Shown here: positions 1 to 12,900 of the stretch, in pieces
Layout: each line of letters begins with the position of its first letter
How positions within the stretch are numbered: the first letter of the stretch is position 1
Assembly (NCBI GenBank): GCA_034509755.1
Contig: CM067550.1
Location: 8,983,001 to 9,047,000 of the forward strand
Source: Anisodus tanguticus
Lineage: Eukaryota > Streptophyta > Magnoliopsida > Solanales > Solanaceae
Length of the DNA: 64,000 nt
Direction of reading: 5' to 3'
Made by a program: the position numbers and the translations under genes
Notes under the pieces: model-generated
Told to the model about the DNA's origin: nothing
What the model saw: only the letters and a program-made list of their open reading frames with translations
Databases searched by the model: none

Positions 1-151
1 TGAATTAGATGTTGTTATGGTTGTAGATTGAGCTTATAGATATTCAAGAAATGGAAGAGCATGTGTTTTAATTTTGGGTTAATTAGGTCATTATCGGGTG
101 AAAGTGTACATATATGCATGTGTCTAAAAGACATCTTCATGCTTTTGTACG

Positions 152-490
152 TGTTAAGAAAGGTATATACCCGTGATATACACTTGTTATACATAATGTA
201 TATCACGGGTCCTTTGAGTTGAAGCCCAAAGCACGGTACAAGGCAGACCAGCCCATCTCGGGTTGGCCCATCACGGATAAGGGGCAGTATATTACTTTGT
301 ATATTGATGTAATAATTTAGTGTAAATGTTACCTTAATTAGTCTTGTACACTTACCATAGTAATAGGAGTATTGTACTACTAGAATAGGGTTTTGGGATT
401 AGAATAGGAATAGGTTTTCTATTATGGAAATTTGTATATTGTATAAATACTCTTTCATTAATGAGAATAATCAAGGAATTATTTCTTTCA
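152..490 (+). repeat. copia-type 5' LTR with terminal hairpin
   Basis: The sequence starts TGTTAAGAAAGG and ends ATTTCTTTCA, followed at once by TGGTATCAAGAGAC, a tRNA-Met-type primer-binding site as used by plant copia elements. A 13-bp inverted repeat near its start (ACCCGTGATATAC at about 170-182, GTATATCACGGGT at 198-210) forms a hairpin. A TATA-like TGTATAAATACT lies near 439. No matching 3' LTR is in the window, so the element is truncated. The LTR resembles the arms of the foldback at 27625-27991: both have the TGTTAA start, the hairpin, and the TTGTACACTTACCATA stretch. Confidence 0.7.
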
Positions 491-1500
491 TGGTATCAAG
501 AGACTAGGTCTAAATTGCTTCCGCCTTTGTTCTCCAAATACTACTCTCGGGTTTTGTGCACTTTCTCGGCCAGAACCTGCCTCGGTTTCCATACCCCTTC
601 ATCGGATTTCGTGTTAAATTTTACCTCCACTCTTCCTAAATTTTCCTCCAATCCCTTTGTTCTTTCGTTATGTCTAAGAACATGTTTCATCATGCCCTCG
701 CTGTTTCTAACATCAAGAACAACATCCTTATTATTTTTTAGATGGAAAACGTCCAATATGCGACGTGGGCAAAATTATTTAAGATTCACGCTATCTCCCA
801 TCAAGTTCTCCATCACATAATTCCTCCCACTCCCCCTATTCCCGCGGAGGATCCTCAGTTATGGATTACTCTTGATGCTACCGTTCTCCAGTGAATTTAT
901 TCCACTATTTCGGTCTACCTCTTACAGACGACCATTGAGCCGGACACTACGACTATGGCTACTTGGAATAGATTGCGTGATATATTCCAAGATAACCAAC
1001 ATTCACGTATTGTCACCATCGAGCAATAATTCTCCTAAGTCAGCAGAGAAGAATTTATGAACGTTTCTGCATATTGTAAGAGACTCAAGGAGTTGGCGGA
1101 CCAACTCCGTAACATTGGCGCACCTATGACAAATAATCGTCTGGTTCTACAATTGGTTGCTGGCCATTTGAGGCCTATAATGGCGTTGGGGCTCTCTTTC
1201 GTCAAAGTAATCCGCTTCCCTTTTTTTATCAAGCCCGCTCCATGCTTACTTTGGAAGAAGTCGGTTTGGCTAAGAAGGCGGCTACCGGTGCTAGCCTCAT
1301 AGTCATAATGACGTCCTCCATAAATTCTTTGGGTTTTGTTGATAATTTGGGCCAAAATAGTGCTGAAGGTGGCGGCAAAAATAATCATAAAAAACAGGGA
1401 AAATCGTGGCACACCTCTACTGCTGCTACTACTTAAAGCAACCCCTCTGCCTTCCTCACTGCTCAAGGCACACCTAATGCCTTTCCAGTTGCTCAAGGGA
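491..1500 (+). pseudogene. copia gag relic (UBN2-like), broken
   Basis: Downstream of the primer-binding site, three-frame reading gives a decayed copia gag. It starts near 743 (MENVQYATWAKLF) and continues with WNRLRDIFQDN and NVSAYCKRLKELADQLRNIG. These phrases match the nucleocapsid-type gag of the copia element at 22397-23161 (NVSAYCQDLNVLADQLFNIG). Several stops (near 891, 1028 and 1302) and frame changes break it. The match ends near 1500, where unrelated sequence begins, and no protease or pol follows. It is a 5' fragment and cannot make a full gag. Confidence 0.7.
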
Positions 1501-1862
1501 ATGTATTGTTCAGTCGTCGGGGGATTTTATGACCGTATTGTACGGTCAGTACAACTTGTAATTCGAAAAGTATGATATGTACATAATTGTACGCTCTGTA
1601 TAAAATAACCGTTATCGGATTGCAAATTCCATTGATTACCAAAAGTTGGGGGTCTTCATACGGTCAAAAGGTACGGTCTGTATAATCTAACATATTTCGT
1701 TGATTTTCGACGGTCTTTGTGCGGTGCAATTCTACGACCCGTATAACTTTGTACGACCCATATAAATATCGACGTAAAACAGGAATCACTAAACTGAAAG
1801 TGGATTTTAACTTCATACTTTCCGTCTCGATTTTCTAACCTCCTGGATCATGAACAAGGCTT
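1501..1862. other. unassigned repeat-like spacer
   Basis: The stretch holds repeated short motifs of the form TACGGTC/GACCGTA (near 1530-1560, 1660-1690 and 1725-1760) and no credible ORF. It may be a remnant of another LTR element lying between the copia relic and the next element. No boundary or target duplication was found. Confidence 0.3.
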
Positions 1863-2521
1863 AGAGAGGTAGACACAAGAGATGAAATCAAAAGCAACCC
1901 AGAGTATATGAAACTATGGATCTCAATTGAATTAACCATACAAACGCATCTAAACCTATAAAGAATAACCCAATGGATTGCAAGCAACCCCATTTTCGTA
2001 AACAAAGATCAACATAGCTTACCAAGTTCTCAAAACTATCACAAAAGTATTCAATATCAATATTCAACAATAACTAAGGAATGAAATAACCTACACTATC
2101 TATTTATAGTCCTAGGCTAAGTTATTACATAAAGGGCTTAAAAGTGACACCTTGGATTGCAAAACTAACCACAACAACCAAATTGTCAAGCTATGTGGCC
2201 GTCCTGGGAGATGCATGCACGACCTGGGACCTATTTTGTGAAACGCAGGGTGTGTCTTCCTTCACCTCAGCTTGTGCGACCTGTGTGCTCCTTGTGCGAC
2301 TCGCATGTACGCTTTGTGAAACCATGTGTGGCTCGCACATGGTATCTTCTTCATCATTCTTTGCCTCTTTGCCTTCCCATGCAATCATCCACACTCGGAA
2401 TCCCCGGGATTGCACTAATAAATGCTCTCAGACATCTATCTTCATGTGCATTATTCATGAAACTTGGAGTCCATGGCCTTGACTCCTCGTCAACATCTTT
2501 GAGGTAACTTGGATTGCATTA
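1863..2521 (-). repeat. LTR copy (3' LTR, truncated)
   Basis: This is a direct repeat of 5997-6666, beginning at AGAGAGGTAGACACAAGAG and ending at TTGGATTGCAT. It contains GC-richer stretches with repeated GCGACTCGCATG-type words that are shared with the other copy. The terminal ~52 bp found in the right copy are missing here. Confidence 0.75.
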
Positions 2522-3542
2522 ATCTCCCCTTCTTGAAAAGAATTCTACCTCGAATTGGTAAACATACAACAACAAGGTCCTCAAAGGATGATGGTTAGTG
2601 TTAGAGTAAAATAATCTACTAGTAAGCCAAGTATGCACATACTTATGATATAACAAAGTATCTACCATGTTCATGAAGAATAGAGCACTTGGAACTTGAC
2701 TACCCCAAATATCATGAAATGAGAATATCCCAAAGGAACCAATGATTTCAAAATACCATGTAGGAAAGATCACATTGATTTTAGTAGTCATGGCACTCAA
2801 ATGATCCTTAATTTCAAAGTGATACCACCCCCGAAGTAGGACTATGATCAAATCACACAAATACATAACACCATTGGGGTCGAAAAGGAAGAATACCCAC
2901 ATGTCTTGGTCAACAACACAACTATATACCCTGTGTAGATCTCTTCCCACATAAGATACACCCTCAATACAACACATGAGTGTCATCATAAGCAAATAAA
3001 TAATAAAAAAAGGTGTCACTTAAAATGACTTCATCTATGGTGTCCATACATGTAGCATCACTATTAGGTTCAAGGACACAAGCAAGCATCCTATAATGAT
3101 TTGGAACACTCAATAAGGAAGTAGAATTTTGGAAACAAGCATCACCTTCCTTTTTCAAACATTCCTCCACATGAGGTTCTACATGACACATATCACCATC
3201 GCATCCTTGAACCTCATCACTTAACATAAAAACAAGACCAATAGACTTATTTTCACATTCATCACACAAGGGTGGAGTGTCGCACTCATTCGAATGATCA
3301 ACAATATCTACATCATCACTAATCGGAGGTTCATTAAGCATATCATAATATTCCTCGACTAGTGGATTAACAATACACTCAAATTGATCACCACAAATAT
3401 CAACACTAGTTAGTAGTATGTCAAGCTCACAAAGCTTAGTAACATGATTACCACAATTAAAATCAACTAGCATTTGATCATTCATATCACATGACAAAGT
3501 ACTATCATTCAAATCACAAGTGACATCACTAGGTGGACACAA
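2519..3542 (-). CDS. unrecognised ORFs inside the LTR element
   Basis: Two overlapping minus-strand ORFs, 2964-3542 (192 aa) and 2519-3019 (166 aa), lie next to the polypurine tract in different frames. The first is very acidic and Cys-rich (many D, E and CDxN/CD-type words, pI clearly low). The second is hydrophobic and ends FFSRRGD at the polypurine tract. Neither shows a reverse transcriptase, protease or integrase motif. They may be one frameshifted protein carried by the element, or chance reading of a decayed region. No function can be given. Confidence 0.35.
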
Positions 3543-5944
3543 ATCGACCTTGGAAGAAGAGTCAACTCGGTCATCAAAAGGATCAACTAGTGCATGGACA
3601 CTCTCAACAATGCCATATCAATTCATGATAAATAATCATTAAGCTCGCAAAAAGATAAGCTACTACTCACACTCACATCACAAACTTGTTCATTCAAAGA
3701 GTTTGAAGTATTGAGTTTAGTTATTATACCTTGAAGTTTACACAAATAATCTTCTTTATCTTGAACTATCGATGGTAAACTCACTTGACCAATTGAAGAG
3801 ATGGTCTTATCCTTCATTCCTCTTCTAAGCACAAGATTTTTTCACGTGAAGACTCATTTAGCAATTCATTTCCTTGAGTACCTACAAAGGATTATTCACA
3901 ATAAGGTGAAGAAGTATAGAGGTCAGACTGAATTTGTGGCAACTCATTCACATCACTTCACACATCCTCTCATTTTTTCTCTCGTGAGTTATCACTTTAC
4001 ACTCTCTTACTCCTCTCAATCTTTTGTCTCTTAATTTCATTAGACCGCTTGGTTCCACAAGGAGTTTTTTTCTTTTTCACCATATAGAAGGGTATGGTAA
4101 TCTCTCCGTCTTGTGGAAAGTACCGAATGGACTCACAAGGAGAGTCTTACTTTCCTTTCTTTGAGGGTCTAGGAGAACCCGTCACTCTAAGTTTCAATAT
4201 AGTTTCACGAGCTTCACGAGGGCACAATCTTCATTTTCTTTGGGTGATAAGGTCTTCATAGAAGGATAATCTTGTAATCTTGCATCACTTGTCTCTTGTT
4301 GAAGCGACATGGGTGGGAAGAGAAGTCTCTCATACTTATCCACGACGTACTTGTGCCACTCTCTTTCATAGTCTAACCCATGACTTTCAAACCAATCAAG
4401 CCCAAAATTAAGTCACAAGCTTCCAAAAGGATCTTATCATACCAAACTTCTCCTTTATAGTCTTCACACGAGAATGGTACATTCACCCCTTTATCAACCC
4501 AATCGCCCTTTTGATCATAATAAGAGTGTTTCCTCCTTGAGCAAGGTAAGCCCAGCTAATTAACCACATTAGAGGCAATAAAGTTATGTTGATAGGAAAC
4601 ATCAATTACAAGACAAAATCCCATAACACCACTTATTCCCACAAACATTTGGCTACATCTCCTCTTAAGCGCCCTTTGTTGTTCCACCATACATTCTATG
4701 GTTTTCATCTTTCCCTCTAGGGTATCTATTTGTTTACTAATAGAAGCCAATACGTTCATCATATCAACACATGTAGGTTTCCGGGTGGGAATGCGTATTT
4801 CATCACCTTGATTCACCATGGCACATGTTTGAAGACACTCAACAAAACAAGCAAACATGTTAAGTTAGCGAAAATAAACTCACAAACACTCTTGCTACAC
4901 ACATTTTTTGCCTCACAAATTGGATCGACCGATGTTGATCCATACTTAGGCTAGGGTATGTCAAATGTGCACAATTTCTACTCTCAGTCGGAATGTATTC
5001 TTGTTAATTTGAAGAACGGACGACTCGATTAAAACTAATAGACTTGAATCAGAAAGTTAATTACGAAGTTAAAATGAGAAAAGAATTGGTACGAAAGAAA
5101 ACAAGGACTCAAGAACTAATTAACCTCAAGTAAGATCAATTACTAGAGATTAATTAGTTTAGAGAATCAAAGAAATGGAAAAAAAATCGAAACGAAATGA
5201 ATTTTTGAGTCAAAAGCTGAAAATGCGAATCCCGAGATACATGTGTAATTCATGCGACTCGTGGGATGATCCCGCGGTTCATTCCTGCATCTCTCAGGAT
5301 AAACACTTCAACTTCAGAAGTTTCTGTCACATCCCAAGATAGTCTTGCGACTCGCATGACATTCTTGCGACTGGTTCTGCGTGTCTCTAGAAGTGTCGCG
5401 CAACCAAAACCCTATGACGTCAAATTTTTCTTGGGATACGTTTTTGGACCTTTTTCTGATTATTCTAACTACTTGAGCCCACCTTTTAAAGATATTTTCC
5501 TTTTTTTTTTTTGGCTCGAATAACACTTTTCACCCAAGAAATTAGGTTTTGGAAGATCAAATGGTACTTTTTACTTTTTCTTGATCAAGAACACCTTGAA
5601 GATTCAAAAAATTTCAAACCTTCTCCAATTTGTACCAAATTTCAGATTTCAAACCTTTTTAAATAGGAGAACAAAGCCCAATAATTTCTAAACTTCAATT
5701 TCCCTTTCTTCAACTAGACCCACATTCAAGCTCTCAAACCTTCAAGCTCCAACAATGGTAGATGATTCAAATGACTTGAAACTTGAGATTTAGACTGTTT
5801 TAACACTAAGGAACTCAAATATAGTGTTAGATTCAACAATCAAACAACTATTTTTGGATTTTTAAATTTTGGTCTTTTTTTATAGTAACAAAACACAAGA
5901 CAAAAATTGTAGAAACAACTCTTTAATCAAGCTATGATACCAAT
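3543..5944 (-). other. LTR element internal region, decayed gag-like part
   Basis: The minus strand holds short ORFs (3623-3832, 4556-4858) interrupted by stops. The 4556-4858 ORF contains a heptad-like stretch (MMNVLASISKQIDTLEGKMKTIE), suggesting a coiled coil such as those found in retrotransposon gag proteins, followed by a hydrophobic C-terminus. No enzyme motif is visible. The region nearest the right LTR (5500-5944) is AT-rich and non-coding, as expected for an untranslated leader. Confidence 0.3.
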
Positions 5945-6666
5945 TGATGTAATATTGAATGTGAAAGATAAAGGAAACAACAATAAATTGAAAGATAGAG
6001 AGGTAGACACAAGAGATGGAATCAAAAGCAACCCAGAGTATATGAAACTATGGACCTCAATTGAATTAATCATACAAAAACACATAAACCTCTAAAAAAG
6101 ACCTCAAGGGAATTGCAAGCAATCCCAAGCAACCCCCTTTTCCTAAACAAAAATCAACATAGCTTACCAAGCTCTCAAACCTCTCACAAGAGTATTCAAT
6201 ATCAATATTCAACAATAACTAAGGAATAAAAAGGCCTACACTATCTATTTATAGTCTTAGGTTAAGTTATTACATAAGGGGCCTTAAAGTGACACCCTTG
6301 GATTGCAAAACTAGTCACAACAGGCAAACTGTCAAGCTGTGTGGTCGTCCTGCGAGACGCATGCACGACCTATGACCCACTCTGCGAAACACAAGGTGTG
6401 TCTTCCTTCACCTCAGCTCGTGTGACATGTGTGCTCTTTGTGCGACTCGCATGCACGCTCTGTGACACCATGTGCGCTCGCACATGGTGTCTTCTTCATA
6501 ATTCTTTGCCTTTCTGCCTTCCCATGCAATCATCCACACTCGAAATCCCCGAGATTGCACCAATGAATGCTCTCTGACGTCCATCTCCATGTGCAATATT
6601 CGTGAAACTTGAAGTCCATGGCCTTGACTCCTCGTCAGCGGCTTTGAGGCAACTTGGATTGCATCA
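5945..6666 (-). repeat. LTR copy (5' LTR) with adjacent primer-binding site
   Basis: The repeat starts TGATGTAATATTG and ends GGATTGCATCA on the plus strand (TG...CA). Immediately to its left, 5930-5944 read on the minus strand as TTGGTATCATAGC, close to the tRNA-Met primer-binding consensus. This is the complete copy (722 bp) of the pair. Confidence 0.75.
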
Positions 6667-7526
6667 TACATTTGACCATCAATATTATCTCTTTGTAAAT
6701 ACTGAAATATCAAATGTTGAATTAAAGTATATTTCAAATTAGATAGTATGATTTTTACTGATAAATCTTTAATTTTGTTTATTGAATTTCATGTCAAAAT
6801 ATAGTTTTAATTTTCAAATAATTTTTTTCTCAATTTCAACATCAATTCCACTCGGCTCCGATATTCACATCAAAGCTCAATTATATTATCCCAGGCTCGA
6901 ACTCGAGAGATCTACTTAAAAGTACACAACCCATGTTGGTATCAAATATTTTTCTCAACTATAACCAAATATTATCCAAATGACTTCTAAAAACTATAGC
7001 AAAGGATCTCGCAATTAAGAAAAGAATTGGGAAACATTTTAATATTAGAATGAAATGGAAGTCACTGGGTTGGTGCAAAAGCACAGCAGCCAGACAAATT
7101 TGTGTAGCTTATATCCCAAAAGAAGTAAAAAAGGAAGGACCCACTGAATGATTATATGTGGTCGATGACATTGCGTGCGTGCGAGGGAGGTGGTGTTTGG
7201 TTTCTGTATTTTATGAAGCTCATCTCTTGACTTTATCCCTCTCCCAATTAGCTGCCAAATTGTACCAACTTTCATGGCGATTTCCAATTTCCAATTCTTG
7301 ATCTAATCGACACACGTATCCAAACAAACCCTTAAATCTTGAATTGCCCCTTTAGTAAGAAAGAAACCTGGTGGGGGGGGGGGGCAATTCAATTTGTGGG
7401 TTATTTGGAGTTATATCCACTGGCCATGCGACTGTGGTTCTGTGCGATTGCCCTCTCAAGAGAGGACTTTACTAATCAAGTTCGAGTCTTTGATATCTCT
7501 AAAGCTTTTTTCCTTTGTACTTAATC
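6667..7526 (+). promoter_or_regulatory. upstream region of NDT1
   Basis: No ORF of interest is present between the LTR element and the NDT1 start codon. The region is AT-rich and holds a G run at 7373-7383. It should contain the NDT1 promoter and 5' UTR, but no TATA box could be assigned with confidence. Confidence 0.4.
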
Positions 7527-9941
7527 ATGGCCGTTGATACTCATGGCCCCACACCCAAAGGTGTTCTTTGCAATGCTGGTGCTGGTGCCGCTGCTGGTAT
7601 GATTTCAAAAAAGTAAATAGGGTTTATTCTCCCCCCTCCCCTCAATTGACCATCAAATTACAATTTGGGTTCTAATTAATATGTTTAATGTATATGAACA
7701 ACCTCTCTACCTTCCGAGCTAGAGTTAAGGTCTGCGTACACTTTAACCTTCCCAGACCTCACAAGTGAAACCTTCCCAGACCTCACATGTGAGATTTCAC
7801 TGGTTATGTTGTTGTTGTATATATGGGCAAGAATGTTTTTTTGTGTGATCTGATTGATTAGTTTATTTGATCCGAGGTCTATAAGGATGTTAGGTATGCA
7901 TACATCCTACCCTCCGAAACCCCTTCACTGTGTATGTTTTTGTTGTTGTTGTTGTTGTTGTTGTATATATGGACAAGAATGTTATTTTTGTGTCTGATTG
8001 ATTAGTTTATCTTTTGAGCCGAGGGTATATCGGAAACAACCTCTCTACTTTTCTCTACCTACAAAGGTAGAGTTAAGGTATGCGTACATCCTACCTTCCT
8101 CATCCTACCCTCCTCAAACCCCTTCACTGGGTATGTTGTTGTTGTATATATGGACAAGAATGTTTTTTTTTGTGTCTGATTGATTAGTTTATCTTTTGAG
8201 CCAAACAACCTCTCTATCCTACAAAGTTAGAAGTAAGGTCTGCGTACATCCTACCCTCCCCAAACCCCACTTTGTGGGATTACACTGGGTATGTTGTTGT
8301 TTGATTGATTAGTTTGGAAGGTTTAAGACTTCAATGTATGTAATTTTGATATGTGATCTGAGGGTTTGGTTTGATTTGGGAAATTTTAATATGTTGCAGG
8401 AGTAATTGCAGCTACATTTGTGTGCCCTTTAGATGTTATTAAGACTAGGTTGCAGGTTCATGGACTGCCAAAGCTAGGAAATGCTAATGTTAGAGGTAAT
8501 GCTTTATTCTATTCCCATTGATTTTGTTAAAATGATTCTTGATGTACAGTTACCAGTTTTGTTTAAAAAATGATTCTTGATGTAGTTGAGATTCTTGATG
8601 TACACATTTGATTTTGCTGTTTACATGCCACACATTATTCAGATTTTTAACCCAACAGTTTGTGGTGATAGGTGTAGATTCAGAATAAGTGTATATTTTA
8701 CCAATTGGTTCAACTAATATATAGTTTGGATGGAAAACAGTTCTTGCCGACATTATAAATCCACCACTGACACTTTCTCATGCATACTTATATTGGGAGA
8801 GATAGTCATGTACCATCAAGTTACACTTTAAACATATGAAAAGATGAGACGAGAAGTATTATATTATGAGGTGAATATATCAGTGGTAGCTGATTTTGTT
8901 TCTTATTCTGATCAGGTAGTCTTATAGTTGGGAACTTGGAGCAGATATTTCAAAGGGAGGGGTTGCGTGGAATGTACAGAGGACTTTCCCCAACAGTGTT
9001 GGCCTTACTTCCAAACTGGGCGGTGAGTCGGATTATATTACAATTTAAACTTTAGCATCAAGCTCACTTCTGATTATGTAGTCTCTTTATTCTTTTTATC
9101 TGGATAGAACAAGGGATGTTCACTACATGGCTCGTTCTAGTGAACCTAGTTGTTATGGATACATAGCCTTGTTCGATCTCCTTGTTCCTAATTTGACTTA
9201 CTTTTCTCTCTCTGTTTCTGCACTTTAACTTTCTATTATTCTTTCTTTTAGTAATTGGTTAATTAGGGAGTTGAAGGCCACTGGACTCTGATTTTCCTGT
9301 TCTTAGGTCATGATTGATCCATTCCAAGGTCATACTTGGTTTACTTAGCCTGTTTTTGCCAACACATTTAAATCTTGTCATTCTGCAATGACTTTCCAAA
9401 GAGTTCACCTGATTTTGATAAGTTTATATTCATCTCTCTGCACTTAGGGCATGATTATACACCCAGTGTATTGTCGTTACCTTCTTTTTAGTTTTTACTG
9501 TCTGTTTGTGGTGTAAACACAATGGGAAATCTGATTTGAGCATCTTTGGTCATGGTGAATGATTCCAGTGAAATCAGCATCCAGATCTCTGCCATCTCTT
9601 GTTCTCCCTTGTCACTTATTTGGTTTAGTCCATGAACTATCCACCTTCCCTTTTCTTCTTGTTGAAGTTCAACCTCCTGAATTTGTTGTGAAAAATTCTG
9701 TTTTTGAATAGACTTCTTGTCATTCTGTGGTTTCTCAGTTGAAGCCTTGCACCTTGTTCCAGTGGCTACCTCTATTTTCTGAAACTTACAAATATGTGAT
9801 GGATATAGAGGGTTCATATAGCCGAGCACAACTAATTTCGAATTGAGGTGTAGTTGATTGATTCTTTGATCTGCATTTCACCTTTGCATTGTGTTTTTAA
9901 TTGCTCCTCTTCTCCTTCTCCCTTCTGGTTAATATCACGGA

Positions 9942-9976
<35 letters not shown>

Positions 9977-12900
9977 ACACCCACACCCACACCCACACCC
10001 ACACCCACACCCACACCCACACCCACACCCACACCCACACCCACACCCACACCCACACCCATATACATATTTATGACCTCTTATTCCTCATTTTGTACAC
10101 TTGATGAATAGTCTTATGCGTAGAATTTTGTATACTTGAGGAATAACCTCTTATCTCTCATTTCTTTTTGGTGCACCGACAAGTTTCCTATATGTGTAGA
10201 AGGTTAGATATTGTTCGCAGAATAAAACATATCTTTTCTTAAGGTTTTGTACTTCGGCTATACAACTTCTCTTCTGTTCTCATCCTAAGCAACCTATGAT
10301 GGCTTTTCCAAATCCATTCCACAGGCTTTGTCCATGCTGGTGGTCCAACATAGAAACAAGTAGTGGGTATGTCTATTTCCATTGGAAGGAGAAGTGGAAG
10401 GAGGGCGTAAAATGGGTTGGGGTGGTGAGATAGCATGCCCTGTGGTGTCCCCTCATCAAAATTTCAGTGCCAAGTGGTATTGGTCATCCACCTTGGACAG
10501 TCTTAACAGAGGAGGGGTATATTTGAGCCACTTGATTATCGGTAAGGGTATTTTTTGTGCAAAAAGTATAGCGGAGGGTACAATTGACACTTTTTGCATA
10601 GCGAAAGGGGAAAATTTCACCCTTTTCCCACTAATAAAATCTAAAGAGGGACAGTAGAAGAATCAACTGTCTTGACAGGATGAATGGTTAGTTGGTTACA
10701 ACATTTTCATCAGCAGAGATAAACTAAGACTTGTACAGCTATGCCGTACACACTACACATAGAATCACCATAGTTCAATGTAGATTAGGTACCTGGTGAG
10801 AAGTATACCTTAGAGGGGGCTGCCATGATTGGAGACTGAAAGGATGATGTTAGTTTGGAAAACCTGGGATATGTGCGAATACTTTCTGAGGCTTCAGATT
10901 CGTTGATATGGACTGCTAACAAATGCTTCAGATTCGTTGATATGGACTGCTAACAAATGCTTCAGATTCGTTGATATGGACTGCTAACAAATGCTTCAGA
11001 TTCGTTGATAAGGACAATGAAGACAATAAGCACCTCTTCTTGCATTGCCAGTTTGCATCAACTGTGGAATCTGTTTTTTTAGACATTGTGGGGACAATAT
11101 GAGTAATATGACAGACTGTCAAAGAAGTATTTTGGGCTGGAGAGGATATAAGATGGAAAAGGAACAGGAGCGGGGTTTACCCTGTGCGCACCCGAAGGGT
11201 AGCAGCTGCGGGTTCCCTTGTCATAAAAAAAAGATGGGAAAGGAACTGACGAGATTTGGAGAATCATTCTAATGTTTTGGGTGTTGTGCAGGGAAAGGAA
11301 TTAATAACGGTTTGAGGGTAAAGCTACATCTGGCTGTTTTATTCTAAAACATAAATGTCCTAGCTTGTTGATGTTCTGGTAAAATTTGCAAAATGCATAT
11401 GAGGAGGATCCTAGAATAGATTTCAATAGCTCGTTAGAAACTTGAACAGACTATGCAAGTATGAGAACAGCTATTATTATTGTCCAGCACTTTTTAGTGC
11501 TTGGCTTTATTATAAATAAAAATAAAAATAAAATTATTGCCAATCCCCACTATCCTGGGTTGATTGATCGATAGATTTACTTACCAATGTACGTGCTGTA
11601 CTAATATCTAGTGTAAATTAAATGCAATGTACAGCTGGTGCTAGCCTATCTAAAAGGAAATTGTTTTTTTATTTTGTAAAAGTTTTCTGCGGATGCTACT
11701 TACTCCAAAGTCTCAGAAATTAGACAGTGGTTGCAAAAAAGAGTGGAGAGCCACAGGAGTAAGAGAGGGATATGGACGTATAAGAAAAAAGGACCAAACT
11801 GTTTTCACAGAAAGGTATCTTTCTTCTAAGAAACAATGGTTGTTTTGTTGGCCACACATGGTGACAAAGGGAATTCTTGCTTCATTTCTTATTACATTAT
11901 GGTGTATATGCACTTAGTTTGAAAAATTTGATCTTGATTTTCCTCGATTTTTTTAGAGAAATAATTAAGTTTATATCAAGAATGATCTCACACATATTTT
12001 CCTTTTCTGCAGGTGTATTTTACTATATATGATCAGCTGAAAAGTTTTCTTGGCTCTGATGGTTAGTAGATGACCTTATTTCCTCAAAAATGTTTTTCCA
12101 TTGACTGATTAGCTTTTCAAATTGATTTTTGATAAACTACATTGCACCTAGTGGTTAATACTTTTCATTTGGTTGTTGTTGTAGATGGAAGTCATCAACT
12201 TTCAATAGGTGCAAACATGTTAGCTGCTTCCGGTGCTGGAGCTGCAACCACAATTGCAACAAATCCTCTCTGGGTTGTGAAGACACGGTTTCAGGTGTGT
12301 TTTATGAATCCAAATTGTGATATTTAGCTTGATTTTGTTATTTGTGTGGCTTGGGGAAAGAGCTAAAGATGTTGGTAATAATCCTTTCAAACCAAAGCTT
12401 GATCTGACATTAGAGCGACTTTGCTAAAGTGTTTGGTATTGACTTTGTGGTATGAGTAACAATATTTTGTCAAAAACCACAAATAGTAAAGAAGCTGGAA
12501 GTGCCTTCTGGATTCTTCTAATAACTATAGAATTGGTCAGGTAAGGGGGAGGATTTCTGGAGAAAGACATGTACCAACGTGACTTTCCTGTATCCTACAA
12601 GAGGAAAACCGGAAGTTGAAGACTTCTTTCACAAAAAAACGTGAGAGTGTTATGTATCTCTTTGTTTTTAGTAACTAACTGAAAGAGAGGGAGTGTGATT
12701 TTAGCTTTCATGGCACACTCACTTAACCAAGTGATTAGGTGGCCAGGCCTGCAGAAACTGCCTCAAGGTGGTACTGCTATATAACATACCCTAAGAGTTG
12801 TACACCTAATAATGCCATTGTGCCTTTGCGTCTTGGGGGTGGCTTTTGCACGCCTGTCGCTGGTTAACATCAGAGTAGATGGATGCATTACAACATTGTT

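Larger units (their letters stand above)
1863..6666 (-). mobile_element. non-autonomous LTR retrotransposon
   Basis: Two long direct repeats (1863-2521 and 5945-6666) flank about 3.4 kb. Reading on the minus strand, a tRNA-Met-like primer-binding site (TTGGTATCATAGC) abuts the right repeat, and a polypurine tract (AAGAAGGGGAGAT) abuts the left one, so the element is transcribed right to left. The left LTR lacks its first ~52 bp and its terminal dinucleotide has changed (CA to TA). The internal region shows no reverse transcriptase, integrase or RNase H in any frame. It needs enzymes from elsewhere, as a LARD-like element would. Confidence 0.75.

Noticed and set aside
170..210. Hairpin considered as a transcription terminator
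   Set aside because: It lies at the start of an LTR in a plant genome and is better explained as part of that LTR.
2144..2507. Plus-strand ORFs of 104-112 aa in the left LTR
   Set aside because: They lie inside an LTR and recur, broken, in the other LTR copy (6341-6577); no protein signature.
9832..10111. Overlapping ORFs of Val-Gly, Thr-Pro and Thr-His repeats
   Set aside because: They are translations of the CA/CACACC microsatellite inside NDT1 intron 3.
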